Origin: Annulohypoxylon bovei var. microspora
Lineage: Eukaryota > Ascomycota > Sordariomycetes > Xylariales > Hypoxylaceae
DNA: 64,000 nt
Assembly: GCA_022836615.1 (NCBI GenBank)
Contig: MU405379.1
Coordinates: 1-64,000 of the forward strand
Direction: 5' to 3'
The notes below the pieces were generated by a model. That model saw nothing but the letters and a program-made list of their open reading frames with translations, was not told the origin of the DNA and did no database searches. Positions 11,992-24,174 of the stretch are shown here, in pieces; position 1 is the first letter of the stretch; each line of letters starts with the position of its first letter. The translations under genes and the position numbers were made by a program.

Positions 11992-13821
11992 TTGCATAGA
12001 CCGCTGGCCCGCCTAAGCGTCGGCACGAAGGGCGTCAGACCTTATGATGGAGATAGCCAGTTCGGCACAGAGGATGAAGGGGACGTTGAGAATAATCAAG
12101 ATATTGATGATTAGGGATTGGGGTATACAGAAAAATTCATCAAGTAGGAACGAATGGCGTTTTATGGATTTTGCATTATCCTGACACCAGTACAAAATTG
12201 AGCTCCCTTGCCGGGTTTGGGAAGTCGGAGGTTAGGTATGAATTCAAGGGGAATGTAGACGGAAAACGGACGACTCCCATTGCTCATGTGTGTTAATCCC
12301 ATCTGATAGAGCTACATAATAACTAGCATGACCGCTCATGATCAAATTTAATGCTAGTTGGTTGGTATCTGCAGGTGAATGTTAACTATACGTAGGTAGG
12401 TACGCAAATTAATCTCTAAGGATCACGCTACGAGGTGGACAATTCTTACAAGAAATCTAGGTGTTGATTCATAACGTTATTGGAGTAGATATGACCCTGA
12501 CTGGGCGATGGTCTAACAAGGAGGTTCTTGATATACCTAGTACACTCAGGGGTGCGTGAAGCGGATACTACTATTCCCTTAATCATATGAACCTTCTTTT
12601 CCTGCTTTCATAATGCGCTGTATTTGAAGTCAAAAGCCAGTAATCTTCTCGGGAGTCCAGTCGAGCCATTCTAGGTTCCGAGCCTCGACTACAAAACCAA
12701 TATGAAATAGCGAATATCGAGATCATTCCATTCGTTTGGTGGAATAGCTAGTTTCACATGAAACAGGCACTATATCATCTACCGAGCAAGGCTTTCTGCA
12801 CTTGCTTCCTATACAGCTAATAGGAGAGTGTCGCCAAACTTATAGGAGCAACCCACTTACGGGGCATGTCGGGATGTTTCTTTCCTGCATTACGATTCTG
12901 TAGGACAGCGGCAGAGTAGAAGATACAGGGAGCTATGTCATCCAAACCTTGTGATGCGGTCTCACATTGCGCGTAAGGTGGTCGAAGTACGGTACGTGCC
13001 TCTTACTTGCCGCAGCACTAGTTTGTATCACGTCTAACCGTAGGCATTCTTAGGTTACTAGCGTACAGGGGTACATTATAGAGTTGCAATATCTAAGTAA
13101 CCATGTCGTTGGGTTAGGGGGTAGACTTAAAGTCTCGTGCATGTAGACACGAATGCTATATGAGTGGTTGGTTATGTGACAGCCGATCTTACCGTGCTGT
13201 TGAGTGGCGAGGTTTGGAGATGCCTATGGCCTGAACACCAACCGGGTGTATACGAAGACTTGAATCTAAAGCTAGAGATTTGGAATCATCGCCTACAAAT
13301 GGAATGCTATCGTTATAATAGGTATCACAGTGCTGTGCCATGTGTAACCCAATGGACGTAGTTGTTGCTTCTTGGTTAGAATTAAAGGTCCGCGGGGGTA
13401 CCAGAGAGTATTGATAGGATGCTCGCAGTTAGCTGAAATATGCGGGGGATATTAAAGGGGGGAGATCCGGCAGGGTAGTATAAGCTATAAGCTATAATAC
13501 GAGTCATCAGCCTCTCTTTATAAGTGTAATATGGTGTGATATCTCTGGGTGGTTACATATATGGCGATGGGTGATAGCAAGCTTTGGAGCTAGCAGTGGT
13601 AGGTAGAGCCCATGGGAATGAGGCTAGTAGTGCCAGGAAACGAGAAGCGAGCATTGAATTTCCAGACCTATCATTTAGAACAGTTCTCAGAGGTGTCAGA
13701 GTAGCAGAAGCTCGGTGATACAGCAGTGGCGAGTTACCCCTTTCACCGGCGTAGCCTTACAATGCCGAGTGCTATAAGCTTCAAACGTTTAGGTACCTAG
13801 ATTAAAGGTTGTAGTTTATGA

Positions 13822-13861
13822 CAGGTTGGGACATATTCCTCGAGATGAGTATCCCAACCTG
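13822..13861. repeat. Short perfect inverted repeat (hairpin)
   Basis: The arm CAGGTTGGGA at 13822-13831 is matched by TCCCAACCTG at 13852-13861, with a 20-base spacer that is itself partly self-complementary around CTCGAG. No transposon ends are recognisable around it. Confidence 0.8.
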
Positions 13862-14210
13862 ATTTTTGTGTACCTACTGAGTGGGCATTAAGAGTGTTAA
13901 GGGAGCATAGCAACTTACTTAGCAGGGAAAGCCTTCTCTATACTTAATTCGTTCTATGAAAGGGTGACGTAATATGAAAGAGCTAGAGTTGATCATAGAG
14001 TATACATCCTTTATATTTCTGCTATAAGTCTACGTAAGTAAACGTCTTCTTGTACTATTTTAGGGTACTCATAACGAGTGTTCCCAAACTTTCAACCGAC
14101 CAGCTTATCCGAGGCAAGATTGAGAACCATACGTCTTGGTCTCATCACTAACATGCCTCGCTCGAATATACTCGAATTTCATTTGCCACATTTTAACGAA
14201 GCAAGAAGAC

Positions 14211-14228
14211 ATTGCATTGCATTGCATT
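14211..14228. repeat. ATTGC pentamer tandem repeat
   Basis: Three full copies of ATTGC plus ATT in intergenic DNA. Confidence 0.8.
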
Positions 14229-15684
14229 TAGTAATGGCACCAACGAATGTTAACTTATAATAGTATAGTTATCCTTTTATAAATATCTCGTTGAATACCT
14301 ATGATAGACCATAGAACTAGAATGTGCCAATCCTACCTAAGCTCTAGCTCCCCTCGAAGCTATTCCAGGTGCCTGATTACTGCAGCACTCCGGAAGTACC
14401 CGCCTGTTTCAGGAAGACGGGAGTATCCTTTTCTACCAGGCTATGGACCTATGCAGAATATGAATCCAATATATGCGGTCTTGTGGTGTGAAGATGGGGT
14501 CCTTAGAAGCGGGACGCGGTATTTGAAACTCAGGGGCCACACTGTCTGGGCTTCCCCTACCGGCCGTTAAGAGTTCTTGGGTGGCATCCCGAGAAGCACC
14601 TCCCCCCAACACGCTCCAAGCCATATCTCCTCTGCCTGTACTACTGCACTAGTGTAGGCAGATCACTAATAATATTCATCAATGAGGTTCATCCTCACGG
14701 CTAGAAACATCAGACGATGTACGATTATATGCAGATGAACCTGAATCATTGCCACGACAACCGGAACGATAGGAAGAGAAGATAATTTTACCATATCTCG
14801 GACCCGGAAATAGAGTCAACTTCCGAGAAAGTGTAACTCTTGCGAGGCAGTACTTCCAAAAACATATATCCTCTACGAACAGAGAGGACGTTGGAAGATG
14901 CTGAACACAGCCGTGATCTAGCCGGTAGTTGATATTGATGAACATACTTCAAGGCTATCGGACCGACAAGGGTTCTATACGATGAATTAGCATGCAAGAG
15001 TCTAATTGTGCTTTCTTTTTCATCGATCGAGGCTAAGTCCGTCTCGATATAGTCGATGAAGCAGATGCAAGGTACAACGCGGTGAGCCAGTAGCCAACGC
15101 TAGGCTTGGCGTAATTGCCGCGATACCCATATACATATCATCTTCGCATGGGATATAGTACCGAACCGAATTAGAATATAGGAGTGAAGACATGCAGATA
15201 ATTCAAGATCACTTAGGTTGAAGATCTCGTGTCGTGATCTCGCGGCATGCGGGACCGAAGCGAATCAAGAGTTCCGTACTTAGCTAAGAACTTGGTATGA
15301 CGTTGAGATGGAAGAAGAGGCACCTTTTTTGACGAGTCATATTGGTCGCCGATGCATGTCTCGTGTTATGGTTGTGAGTACCACGCGATTATGTAGGATT
15401 TTGCAGCACACCGCGCTTGTGCAGCTGATAAGACAATAGGACATCCTGCCTCATATGGCATTGCAGTGTTATATTGTCGCCGGAAACAGAAGAACTAACT
15501 GAGTCACTATTAGAAGTCTTGCAGGAGGAAAAGTCCATTTTGGTCGTGGGCACTCACACAGATGTGGCTGTTCAGGACCAGATGTGGAATGCGGCAGAGC
15601 CAAGACATGAAAGGCTCACAGAAACATGTTGGACGGAGCTATTTTGGCGACCGGATTTTAGATGATGAAAAGGGGGGTAGAAAA

Positions 15685-15712
15685 TAGGTGTATGTAGGTG
15701 TATGTAGGTGTG
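15685..15712. repeat. TATGTAGGTG decamer repeat
   Basis: Two perfect copies of TATGTAGGTG with partial copies at each side; part of the TAGGT-rich intergenic background. Confidence 0.8.
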
Positions 15713-16428
15713 TGGTAATGAAGGTGGTAGGTAATGAAGGTTGTATACACCAATTCTAGCGAGACGCAGCCCGACTAAAAATAACACTTAAGCGCCCGCT
15801 GTCTAAGCTAAGACTGTGAGGTAGGGCAACTCGTGTTACATAACCTTAACTTATTACTTCCCTGAGATTGAAACATTGGACAAATTGGATAGGGCTAAGT
15901 TACAAACATTGTTGTAGAGTTGCAGTGCATTTATAGGTTATGTATCATGTATCGTATATATATTTACCTGTATCAGGGAGGCTGGGTGCAGAATCTATAC
16001 CAAGCCAGAGCGGGGCAAGAACGGTTCGATATTCCGTATGTACCTTCTAAACATAATAGGGTTATACAAATGCTGCGGGCAATTGCTATTCAATCGGTGT
16101 TGCTATGTATGTCCGCCTGTGCTTGCTTTACTTGCGTCGGGTACGTAGTCGTTTGATTCCGCAACTTCCGCACTTTAATATCGTAGAAGCCGAGCGAGGA
16201 AGGTTCATGTCCCGTCTTATGTACATATTAATTAATGGCGTCTTTTTGTAACACACCTCCGGGAAGAAATTCGTAGACACCACTGTATCTACGACATGCG
16301 TCGAGAAGAAGAAGAAAACGTGGGAGCCCTGTTGTGTAAGACTATTACGTGCCGACGGATGTGTCTAGTTGATCAGCGATCCTGCTTTTGTTTTATTAGT
16401 GTACGTACCTTTCTTATATGACCGCCAG

Positions 16429-16454
16429 CCCTATTCTGCCCTATTCTGCCCTAT
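16429..16454. repeat. CTATTCTGCC decamer repeat
   Basis: Two perfect copies of CTATTCTGCC plus a partial third copy in non-coding DNA. Confidence 0.8.
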
Positions 16455-19126
16455 CAACACCATCAACTGCGAAGGTAGGGCGAAGAAGTCTTCTTCACAC
16501 GCTTCTATGCAGGTCATCCCTCCCGGCAATCATATGTAGGAACGAAACTCATCCGGACCCCGACTAGACGGACACCTAGGTCGGAGCTTAGTTTATCTCC
16601 ATCACTTAAATACAAGCAGAGACCACCTGTTCCTCGTGGCTTTGTGTTTATTTTTGGACCCCATTCACCTTATCGTGGATCTCTTCGGATCGCTGCCGAT
16701 GGCGTATGGCGTCGAAATAGCCGCCACATCTGAATACACGCGATCATGAAACATATCGAAGTAGATCTCTAATCTTGGCCTGTCTTAGTTGCTTACTCAA
16801 ATGTTGATTTGATCTTTCTCCATTGTTCTGCATTGGTCCGGATCATCTATATTTTGTTTTGGGCTTACTACCACTCTGATAATACAGATTGTTAGTACCC
16901 GTTCTAATTCCTTAATGTCAGTGACGTCCATTAGTTATTAATAGAACCACTTCGCAGTAGGGCAAAGTGGGTTGTCCGACTATTTGTGTCCAATTAGGGC
17001 TTCTAGAGTCCACCCAAGCCCCCTTTTGCGGTACTAGTACATCCACAACCCTGGCCTACCACGGGTCGAGCTGGAAAAGAAAGGCCAATGAGAACTCAAA
17101 GCCCAGCCTGAAGGATTCATCCCGCATGTACCCTAGTCTTACACCTGGGCAGCGGGCCGTGCAAAGCTTAGGTAGGTTGTAGGGAACATGACAAGCAAGA
17201 CAGTATTATACTGGAAACCAGAAAAGACGCCAGGTCTTACACATGCTCCCCGGAATATCTGCCTCAAACGGACAGAACACAGAGCCCCCTGTGCCATTAA
17301 CAAGCCGATGGATTCGCCAAACCGTGGGGAAGTTCTGAAGATGTTAGAAATCTTGGAACCCTTGATATATCTGGTTTATAATCAATGCTTATTTTGGGGA
17401 TCGCGTGCCTTTGCCGTATCAATGTCTCGTGACCCCGCCGGGATACATATCTATCGCCTTTTCAAGTTTTGCTAGGTAGTCAGCCGTGTGGGCCTTGATC
17501 ACTTTTGCATGGTCCTTGACGGCAGCGTACCATACATACCTCGAATCAGAACGCAACCGACTCTCTGGAGCCGGATCCTCCGGTGAAGATCTGCGTTCGA
17601 GTATCATAATCTTCGCAATTCATACCACGGTAGTAGGGTGGATGGTTGGAACGTGTCAACGCATGCCGTGAAACTCTCCAAACCGTAAAGTTACCTACAT
17701 ACCAACACACTGGCAGACTGGCGGTGCTGGCCGGCTGTGGGTAGACCGTTTTTATGTACGTTGTTGTACAGTAATAGTACTACTACTCATAAACCGCGTC
17801 GCATGCATTGCCATTGCATCTTCACGCTTATGTAGCTGCGCCCCCTTGGCTCATAGTCTGTCAGATTGGAACTGGACCTGTATAGGTACTCCGCTCTTGT
17901 TCTAGCAGGCATTGGTCATCCATCGTCTCGAGCCGACTTATGGGCTAGGACGTTCCCCGGAAAACTACACAAAACCCACAGGGAGTTTTATTGACAGAGA
18001 CAGCAATAGTCGACTGCAAAACCCATCACAAAATGGTTTAATCTTCTCCACACAGAGCGCTATCTCAAGATCACTTTCTTATGTACGGCTTCCGGTGATA
18101 AGATACTTGCATTCTTCAAGTCTAAGTCTGCGATAGTGCGTGCAGGACATGTGCGTATTGTACTACCGATACCACGCTTGCTTTGCCCTGACGTCCAGGG
18201 GTCTCCTCTTCTGCTAATTATGGCACTCCTAGCCGCGGCCCAGTCTATCGGGTTACGGTACGGAACGTCGCCTTATGTATGTCTCGAGTTTGCCTACCTC
18301 TCTACCTAGACATACACACACATATCTATACAAATATACAAGCATACACAACGAACAGTTATGCTGCCAGAAACTATTTGCTTATGTACCGTCAGCAACA
18401 GACTATACTAACGTAGACTCAAGTCCATATCAGGATTATTCCCATATTTTCCTTCACCAAACAACGACCACAGAAACAAAATTAACTTAGGCGCAATTCA
18501 TAGACGGTTAAGAAGCGCATGGTACTGCCGTATATACGTACTATTCATGGACGATACCCCGTAAATAGTCGAAATGAGCCACCACCGTTAGGACCAGTAC
18601 CTTGCATGTCGCGCGCGCCCTCGTCCATACCCATGCAGCCCAGCTGATGGCAGGGGTGCCTCACACTACGACCTACTTGCAGCTACGTACCTATGTAGGT
18701 ACATGGCCAGGCAGGCTGGGTGAGAATCCGTCCGCCTGGCCATGACAACTCTCGTTGACCACTTCACTTTTCCTCTCCATACTCTCTGTCCTCCATTATG
18801 CTTGCTGCTTGTGCCCTTTCGGCCCTTTAGTATCTCAATATAGCAATGCAGCTCAGCCTACCTGTTGCTTCGCTGTTGGCATTTTCCGTTTCATCGCAGA
18901 CGGAGATATGCTATTCACTAGAGACATCTCGAACCAGCTTGAATACTACCGCCAGTTAGAAGGCTGAGGTCTATCTAGCCTTGCCCTTTCTTTACAGATC
19001 CACCCCTCCCCATCTCCAGTCTTACCCTTTGTGACTATTTCTATCATTATACTCTTATTTTATCCAAACTTGCAGGGCTGTGCGTGCGGTTTCCATTTTG
19101 AGCCTCTCTCTCTCTCTGCTGCAGCC

Positions 19127-22100
19127 ATGACCAGTCTCGAGTTTATCATGGATATGGGCCATGAAGAGGACACCACCCAGATAAATAAGAACGAGGGCGG
19201 CTCCATTCAACCCGGACCATCTAAAAGTCAAGATCCTTCCCGTGCGGCAACGTCGAGCCATGAAAACCCAAATGATCAAGACGATAGACTAAATCCAGCC
19301 CCAACTAGACGGCGTGGACCATCAGGACGTTCAACTAAATCTACAGCTACCGCGTCGTCCCCATCAACATCATCAGTCCGACCGGCGTCTGTGAGCAGGC
19401 GGAGCACTACTAGTTCTGAGTCGATGGATCCTGGTGGATACGGAGGCCACGCCCAAGGCTCGTCATCCGGAGGAGGCATGCCGCCGTCTATGCCTTCGAG
19501 GCCAATGGGTAACGTCCCAAGCGATGGGAGCTTCCCGGTCAAGTTAACCCCTATCACCAAGCGTGTTAGCAGAGCGAAGAAGGGCGTACCGGTTCATACA
19601 TGTGACCTATGTAAACCACCTAAGGTGAGTAATTGGCTATCCTAGGTCTACCCGAGACGCCACGGACACTGATTGTGACGTCGACTAGACATTTACGAGA
19701 GCAGAACACCTTAGGTGAAGAACCCTGGCGATAGAGATCACTGAAACATACATTACTAAACATTGAGTCGTAGGCGTCACCAACTGAGTCATCGGACTCC
19801 TGGATTTTCGTGCACCTTTCCCGGGTGTGATAAGGCGTTTCACAGAGCTGACCTTCTAGCCCGTCACACACAGAGACAGTAAGTAGGCTGTTGTATCAGG
19901 ACACAACGTCCGTAGACTAACTTGTTAGTAGCGACCAAGATGATAAGACATCAAGGGGCACGGGTGATGATGCCAGTCGACCGACATCTGCAGAAGGGCC
20001 TTCTGGGATGAGTTATATGACCCATAATTCGTCGATGGGCGGCGTCTCTGGCACTCGATCGGTAATGCATGACCCGTCTGATATGTCGTCGGGTGCCACC
20101 TATTCAAGTGGCCTACCTCCCTACCAGCAAATGAGCAGCCAAGGTAGCAGCAGTGGCCAGCATACGGGACGGGCGGAGAGTTACCACCAGCCTACCTCCA
20201 ACCCCCCTTCTGGGGGTCATAGCTATGTGCTGTCTACTATTGGGGGATCCCCAGTTACAGGTACTCCTTTCGAGATAGGCTTTACACCTCGCACCTCATC
20301 TCCATTCCCCATTTACATGGAGGGCTTGTCCCCAAACTTGCCTAGCTTGACCATACCTGATAGTAGTATGCCTCCAGGTCTTGTCCACGCTGGCCATGAG
20401 GGCTCTCCTTGGCCGTCATCTGCTTCGGAGAGCAACTACTCTACCCCCTCGGAGATTAGTCATAGGAGGAATAATATCAACCGGGGGTACGAGTCGCCAA
20501 CATCGGATTGGCCTGGCACTGGTCTTTACTCTGGAGCCTCTCATAACATACACAGCCCAGGCGGTGGGCTTGACATCGCCACAACGGCACCTTACTTCGG
20601 GGCGCCATTCTCTCCAACGGCGCCAGCGCTTGATCAAACCATGAACCTGCCGCTATCGTTCTCAGACGACCCAACTTTCGTCGAGCACCCGCAGCAATAC
20701 AACCCCTACTCTTCAGTTCGTAGTCCGACCCCACCGACTATCTCACTGTCCGCTCAACCGGCTGAAAATTTAGTCACCCTTGCAGCCCCATCCATTCCCG
20801 ACGCTGTCTCGACGGGAAATCGCCAGAAGGGACCGACGTTACTCCTGGGACCGCTCGGGGGTACATCCTTTCTAACCGCGAATACCCTGTCACCACACGT
20901 CCGGAACGCCATCCCGAGATACATCGACATATACTGGAAGCGCTTCGACACTCTCTATCCATTAGTCCACCGCAAGAGCGTTAAAACTGCTGCCGACGAG
21001 GTCCTGCGCTGTGCCATGGCCGCCGTCGGTACGCAGTTTCTTCAAAGCAAGGAGGATCGTATCCGAGGCAACGAATTGCATGAATTTGCCTGGAAGGAGG
21101 TCAAGACCGTAAGTCGAACCAGGAGACTTCTCTTTTGCGAAAATAACCGCTAAATGAACAGATGCAGTGTACCCAGTGGAACCTCCAAGTCATGCAAACG
21201 ATACTCCTTTGCGAGCTCTACGCGCGGTTCCGCGGACGAAGTGCAACGAGAAGTTCGTCGGAGCCCTTCCAGTCATTATACTCTCGGGTAAGTTCCCACT
21301 CTTCTCCTATTTCCCCTACTTTTGTCGATTCTCTCATATACTCTACTTTTTCAGGATCATCTCTTTAGTATTGTTCTCTCTTCTCCTATTGGCCAATGGT
21401 ATCCATACTCAACGTCTTCCTCACAGATGGCCGATCACCAATTGCCGGACGATTTTCTTTTTTCCGCCTCAACGCGTCATGACCGATGGAACGAATGGAT
21501 TGATAACGAGTCACGACGGAGACTCTTGGCCGCTTGTTTTGTTTTGGATGTCCACACATCCGTGTATTATCAGCAACACCTAATGAAACCATTTCCTATG
21601 TCGACGACACCCCCTATCCCCCTAATTAGACCAACCAAACACCTCTGGGCCGCCCAATCGCCAGAATCGTGGGAAGTTCTGCTCGAATCGTGGTCAACCA
21701 ACACGGAGCCCACCAATCTATCTAGCGAGACCCCCACGGCGGAACAAGTAGCTGACGCGCCATACCTTGACCAAACTGTATTTTTAGCTTCGGAAGCGCT
21801 TCGGCTACCCAAGAGATCTAGCCCTTCCATATTAGACCTTGCGGTAGAAGTAGACGAGACTTCTACCGAGCGAATCACTAGGCTATTTCCGGGATCCGCT
21901 GTTGGGAACACATATCTGGCGTTGCATTATACGCCTCTCCATGACCTACTCGCAGTCAGCGGCGAAACCTGGCTTTTTTCGAAGAAGGTGGCGTCTTTTC
22001 AGATCTTTCAACAACACAAGAAGCGTCTCCAACATTGGTGCAACAACCTCTACGCCGGTGTCGCCGTTCGGTTTGCCGCCAAGGCTCTCCTAGCCTTCAT

Positions 22101-22566
22101 CGACCGCAGCAACCATAATGCAATAAATACGACTGTTATTTCTTCAAATCTCGAAGGGGAAAAGGACCAGGACCGGGATGGGAGCTGGCACACGTTGGAT
22201 ATCTCGGACTATTGGGCGATGTACGTGTGCGCACTCATATGCTGGGCGCTCGGACATCGTGCGATGGTCAGAGTTAACGGCACAGGCTCTTCTGACCTTA
22301 CCTCCTCTTACCACCACAACAACCACTCTAATGCTAATTCCGGGGAGAAAGGAGAGCTGGAAGCCATGAGGTGGCTTAAGACGGTGGCTGACCTCAGCTC
22401 AGAAAAGGCGCTAAACGTGCGGGGCCGGAAGGAGACCATGGCCATCGTTAGCATGGTTCGAAGAAGGCTCGAGGACGAAGCTGTCGGTAGCAAGAGTCGG
22501 CTGCTCGTCGATGCTACGTGGACGCTGAAGAAGCTCGAGGAACGCGGCAACCACAGATGGTTCTAA
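19127..22566 (+). CDS. C2H2 zinc-finger plus fungal MHR-domain transcription factor
   Basis: Six exons: 19127-19624, 19689-19714, 19774-19878, 19929-21108, 21162-21287 and 21427-22566, encoding 1024 residues. The N-terminal 150 residues are Ser/Thr/Pro-rich. Two C2H2 fingers lie at about 157-213: the first reads HTCDLCKPPKTFTRAEHLRR and its coding sequence spans three exons, including a 26-base microexon; the second reads CTFPGCDKAFHRADLLARH. A long Ser/Gly/Pro linker follows. From about residue 530 (VRNAIPRYIDIYWKRFDTLY) the fungal-specific transcription factor (MHR) domain begins and extends through RRRLLAACFVLDVHTSVYYQ. Expected to be nuclear; targets unknown. The start could instead be the next in-frame ATG at 19148. 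Introns are 50-139 bases; ACTAAAC and ACTAAC branch-like sequences precede exons 3 and 4. Confidence 0.9.
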
Positions 22567-24174
22567 TTGGGTATTGGGGGAGAAGGGAAAAAGAGAGACG
22601 GGGCCCAAGGGATACACGATGGGCGGATGGTGGTGTAATTTTTTATTATTTCTCCCCCTTTTTCTTTACCTTCTCTTTCTCCTGTATTTCTATTATTCCT
22701 TCCTTTTCACCTTTCGATTCTCACTTTCACTTCTCACCTTGGCTTCTTTCGACATTGTTATACTATCTTGAATTTCCTCTTCTTCTCCGTCCTTATTTAT
22801 CCCATTTATCTCTTTCTCTTTCTTCTTCTCTAATTACGTTCCTTTTTGATCGTGTCATGTATACCTAACTATAGATTCGAGGTTGGGGGTTAGAGATACA
22901 CTTGTACCATTAGAGACGCATTGCATGGGAAGATAAAAAAGGGGGGGCGTGTTTACAGCAAAAGAGGTATTTACATGGGATTTTTCTACCTGCACTTTAG
23001 GGGTGTTCGGGGGAGGAGTATGTCTATTTTTCCATTTTCGAATATCCATGGGGGAAGGTGTTCTTTTCTGTCTTTATCTCCACAACTGCCAACGCGCCAT
23101 ATTACTCGAGGACGATTAATGATGGGCAATGAATGTATTATTAGTTCGACGTGGTATATGCTATCGTCGTGATAGATAATAACGAATACAACAATGAGTT
23201 GGGCAGTCTGATTCTTTTTTGTGGATTTTAATTGTTGGTGACTTGGATAACTTATACAGGACCACCTCAACAAAAGAACAGGCAGCATAATTAATTGCTG
23301 CATGGTAGTTCCTTGGCTCGGTTCTATTCGGACATAAGCAATATCGGATTGACGGGTTCTTACATGTGATCGGGCAGTACATACATACATACATACATAG
23401 GCAAGTAAATCGAAATCAGTAGATGGTTCCATGACGGATACTGGCATGGCTGCATGGGCAGCATGGGATGGCTTCGATGTAAAGGCAAAGGTGGAAATTG
23501 AACTAGCATTGTGGAAATGAAGAGGCTTGTACCTATCTGGCACATTAGAACGAGTGATCATTTTCTTGTTGGTTACTTTAGGTATGTACCTACCTAGATA
23601 CCTGGTATTTAAGTTCAATAATACCTATCTTTTGCTTCATGTGAGCATTATAAGCGATATAAAAATACGTGTAAAATATATGTATCGTGAGCAATGTTCT
23701 TACTCAGATTTCCAAATGTTATAGATATGTACTTAGGTGGTAGATAAGTGGACACTCAGATATGGAATTTAAGATTCATTGATGATTTTCGATTCATGTT
23801 GAGGTGTTGATGATAACGCAATGTATGTATGAACGTATCGGGTACCTGACGTTATCTTACCGCCAGGTGCTAGGACCTAAAGATCGATAGATCGGACCTT
23901 TTTTATTGGATAAGGTTAGGTCAAGCTTAGGCATGTACCTACTAGTAGGTACATACATATCTAGGTACCTACACTAGCCGCCTAGGTACCTCCCTTACAG
24001 CGCTGTGAGCCGCAGACTTGACAGACTTCGAAGAAGCTCTCCCGCCACGCTTTTCTTCTTTTTTTCATCCTCGAAGCGACCGAGATAGTGAACTTCAATT
24101 CTCCTTCCAATACACCTCTCGAACTATTTTTAATACTTTCCTGTAGTTATTGTTTAATATTATACACCGTCAAG
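22567..24174. other. Intergenic region (1.6 kb)
   Basis: Begins with a pyrimidine-rich stretch (about 22640-22850), probably 3' untranslated sequence. It contains an ACAT microsatellite (23378-23399) and a dense cluster of TACCTA/TAGGTA words at about 23930-23995, just upstream of the CBM48 gene. A 210-codon open frame on the minus strand (22986-23618) lacks family resemblance and has no ATG at its first position; I do not call it. Confidence 0.45.
23378..23399. repeat. (ACAT)n microsatellite
   Basis: Five tandem ACAT units with flanking partial unit. Confidence 0.85.

Larger units (their letters stand above)
11992..19126. other. Largest gene-poor interval (7.1 kb)
   Basis: I find no gene I can support. 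Open frames are below about 100 codons and none resembles a known family, even allowing for introns. Slightly GC-richer blocks (about 14340-14640 and 16960-17650) could be eroded gene remnants, but I cannot identify them. The interval holds a hairpin (13822-13861), short tandem repeats (14211-14228, 15685-15712, 16429-16454) and many TAGGTA words. The last 600 bases are the likely leader of the transcription factor gene, with a CT-rich run near 19102-19118. Confidence 0.4.

Noticed and set aside
15474..15665. Short frame starting MSPETEELTESLLEVLQEEK
   Set aside because: Composition looks protein-like, but there is no ATG at its first position, no family match and no adjoining exons I could join in frame.
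22986..23618. 210-codon minus-strand frame
   Set aside because: Begins without ATG, runs through a microsatellite and shows no recognisable domain; likely chance.
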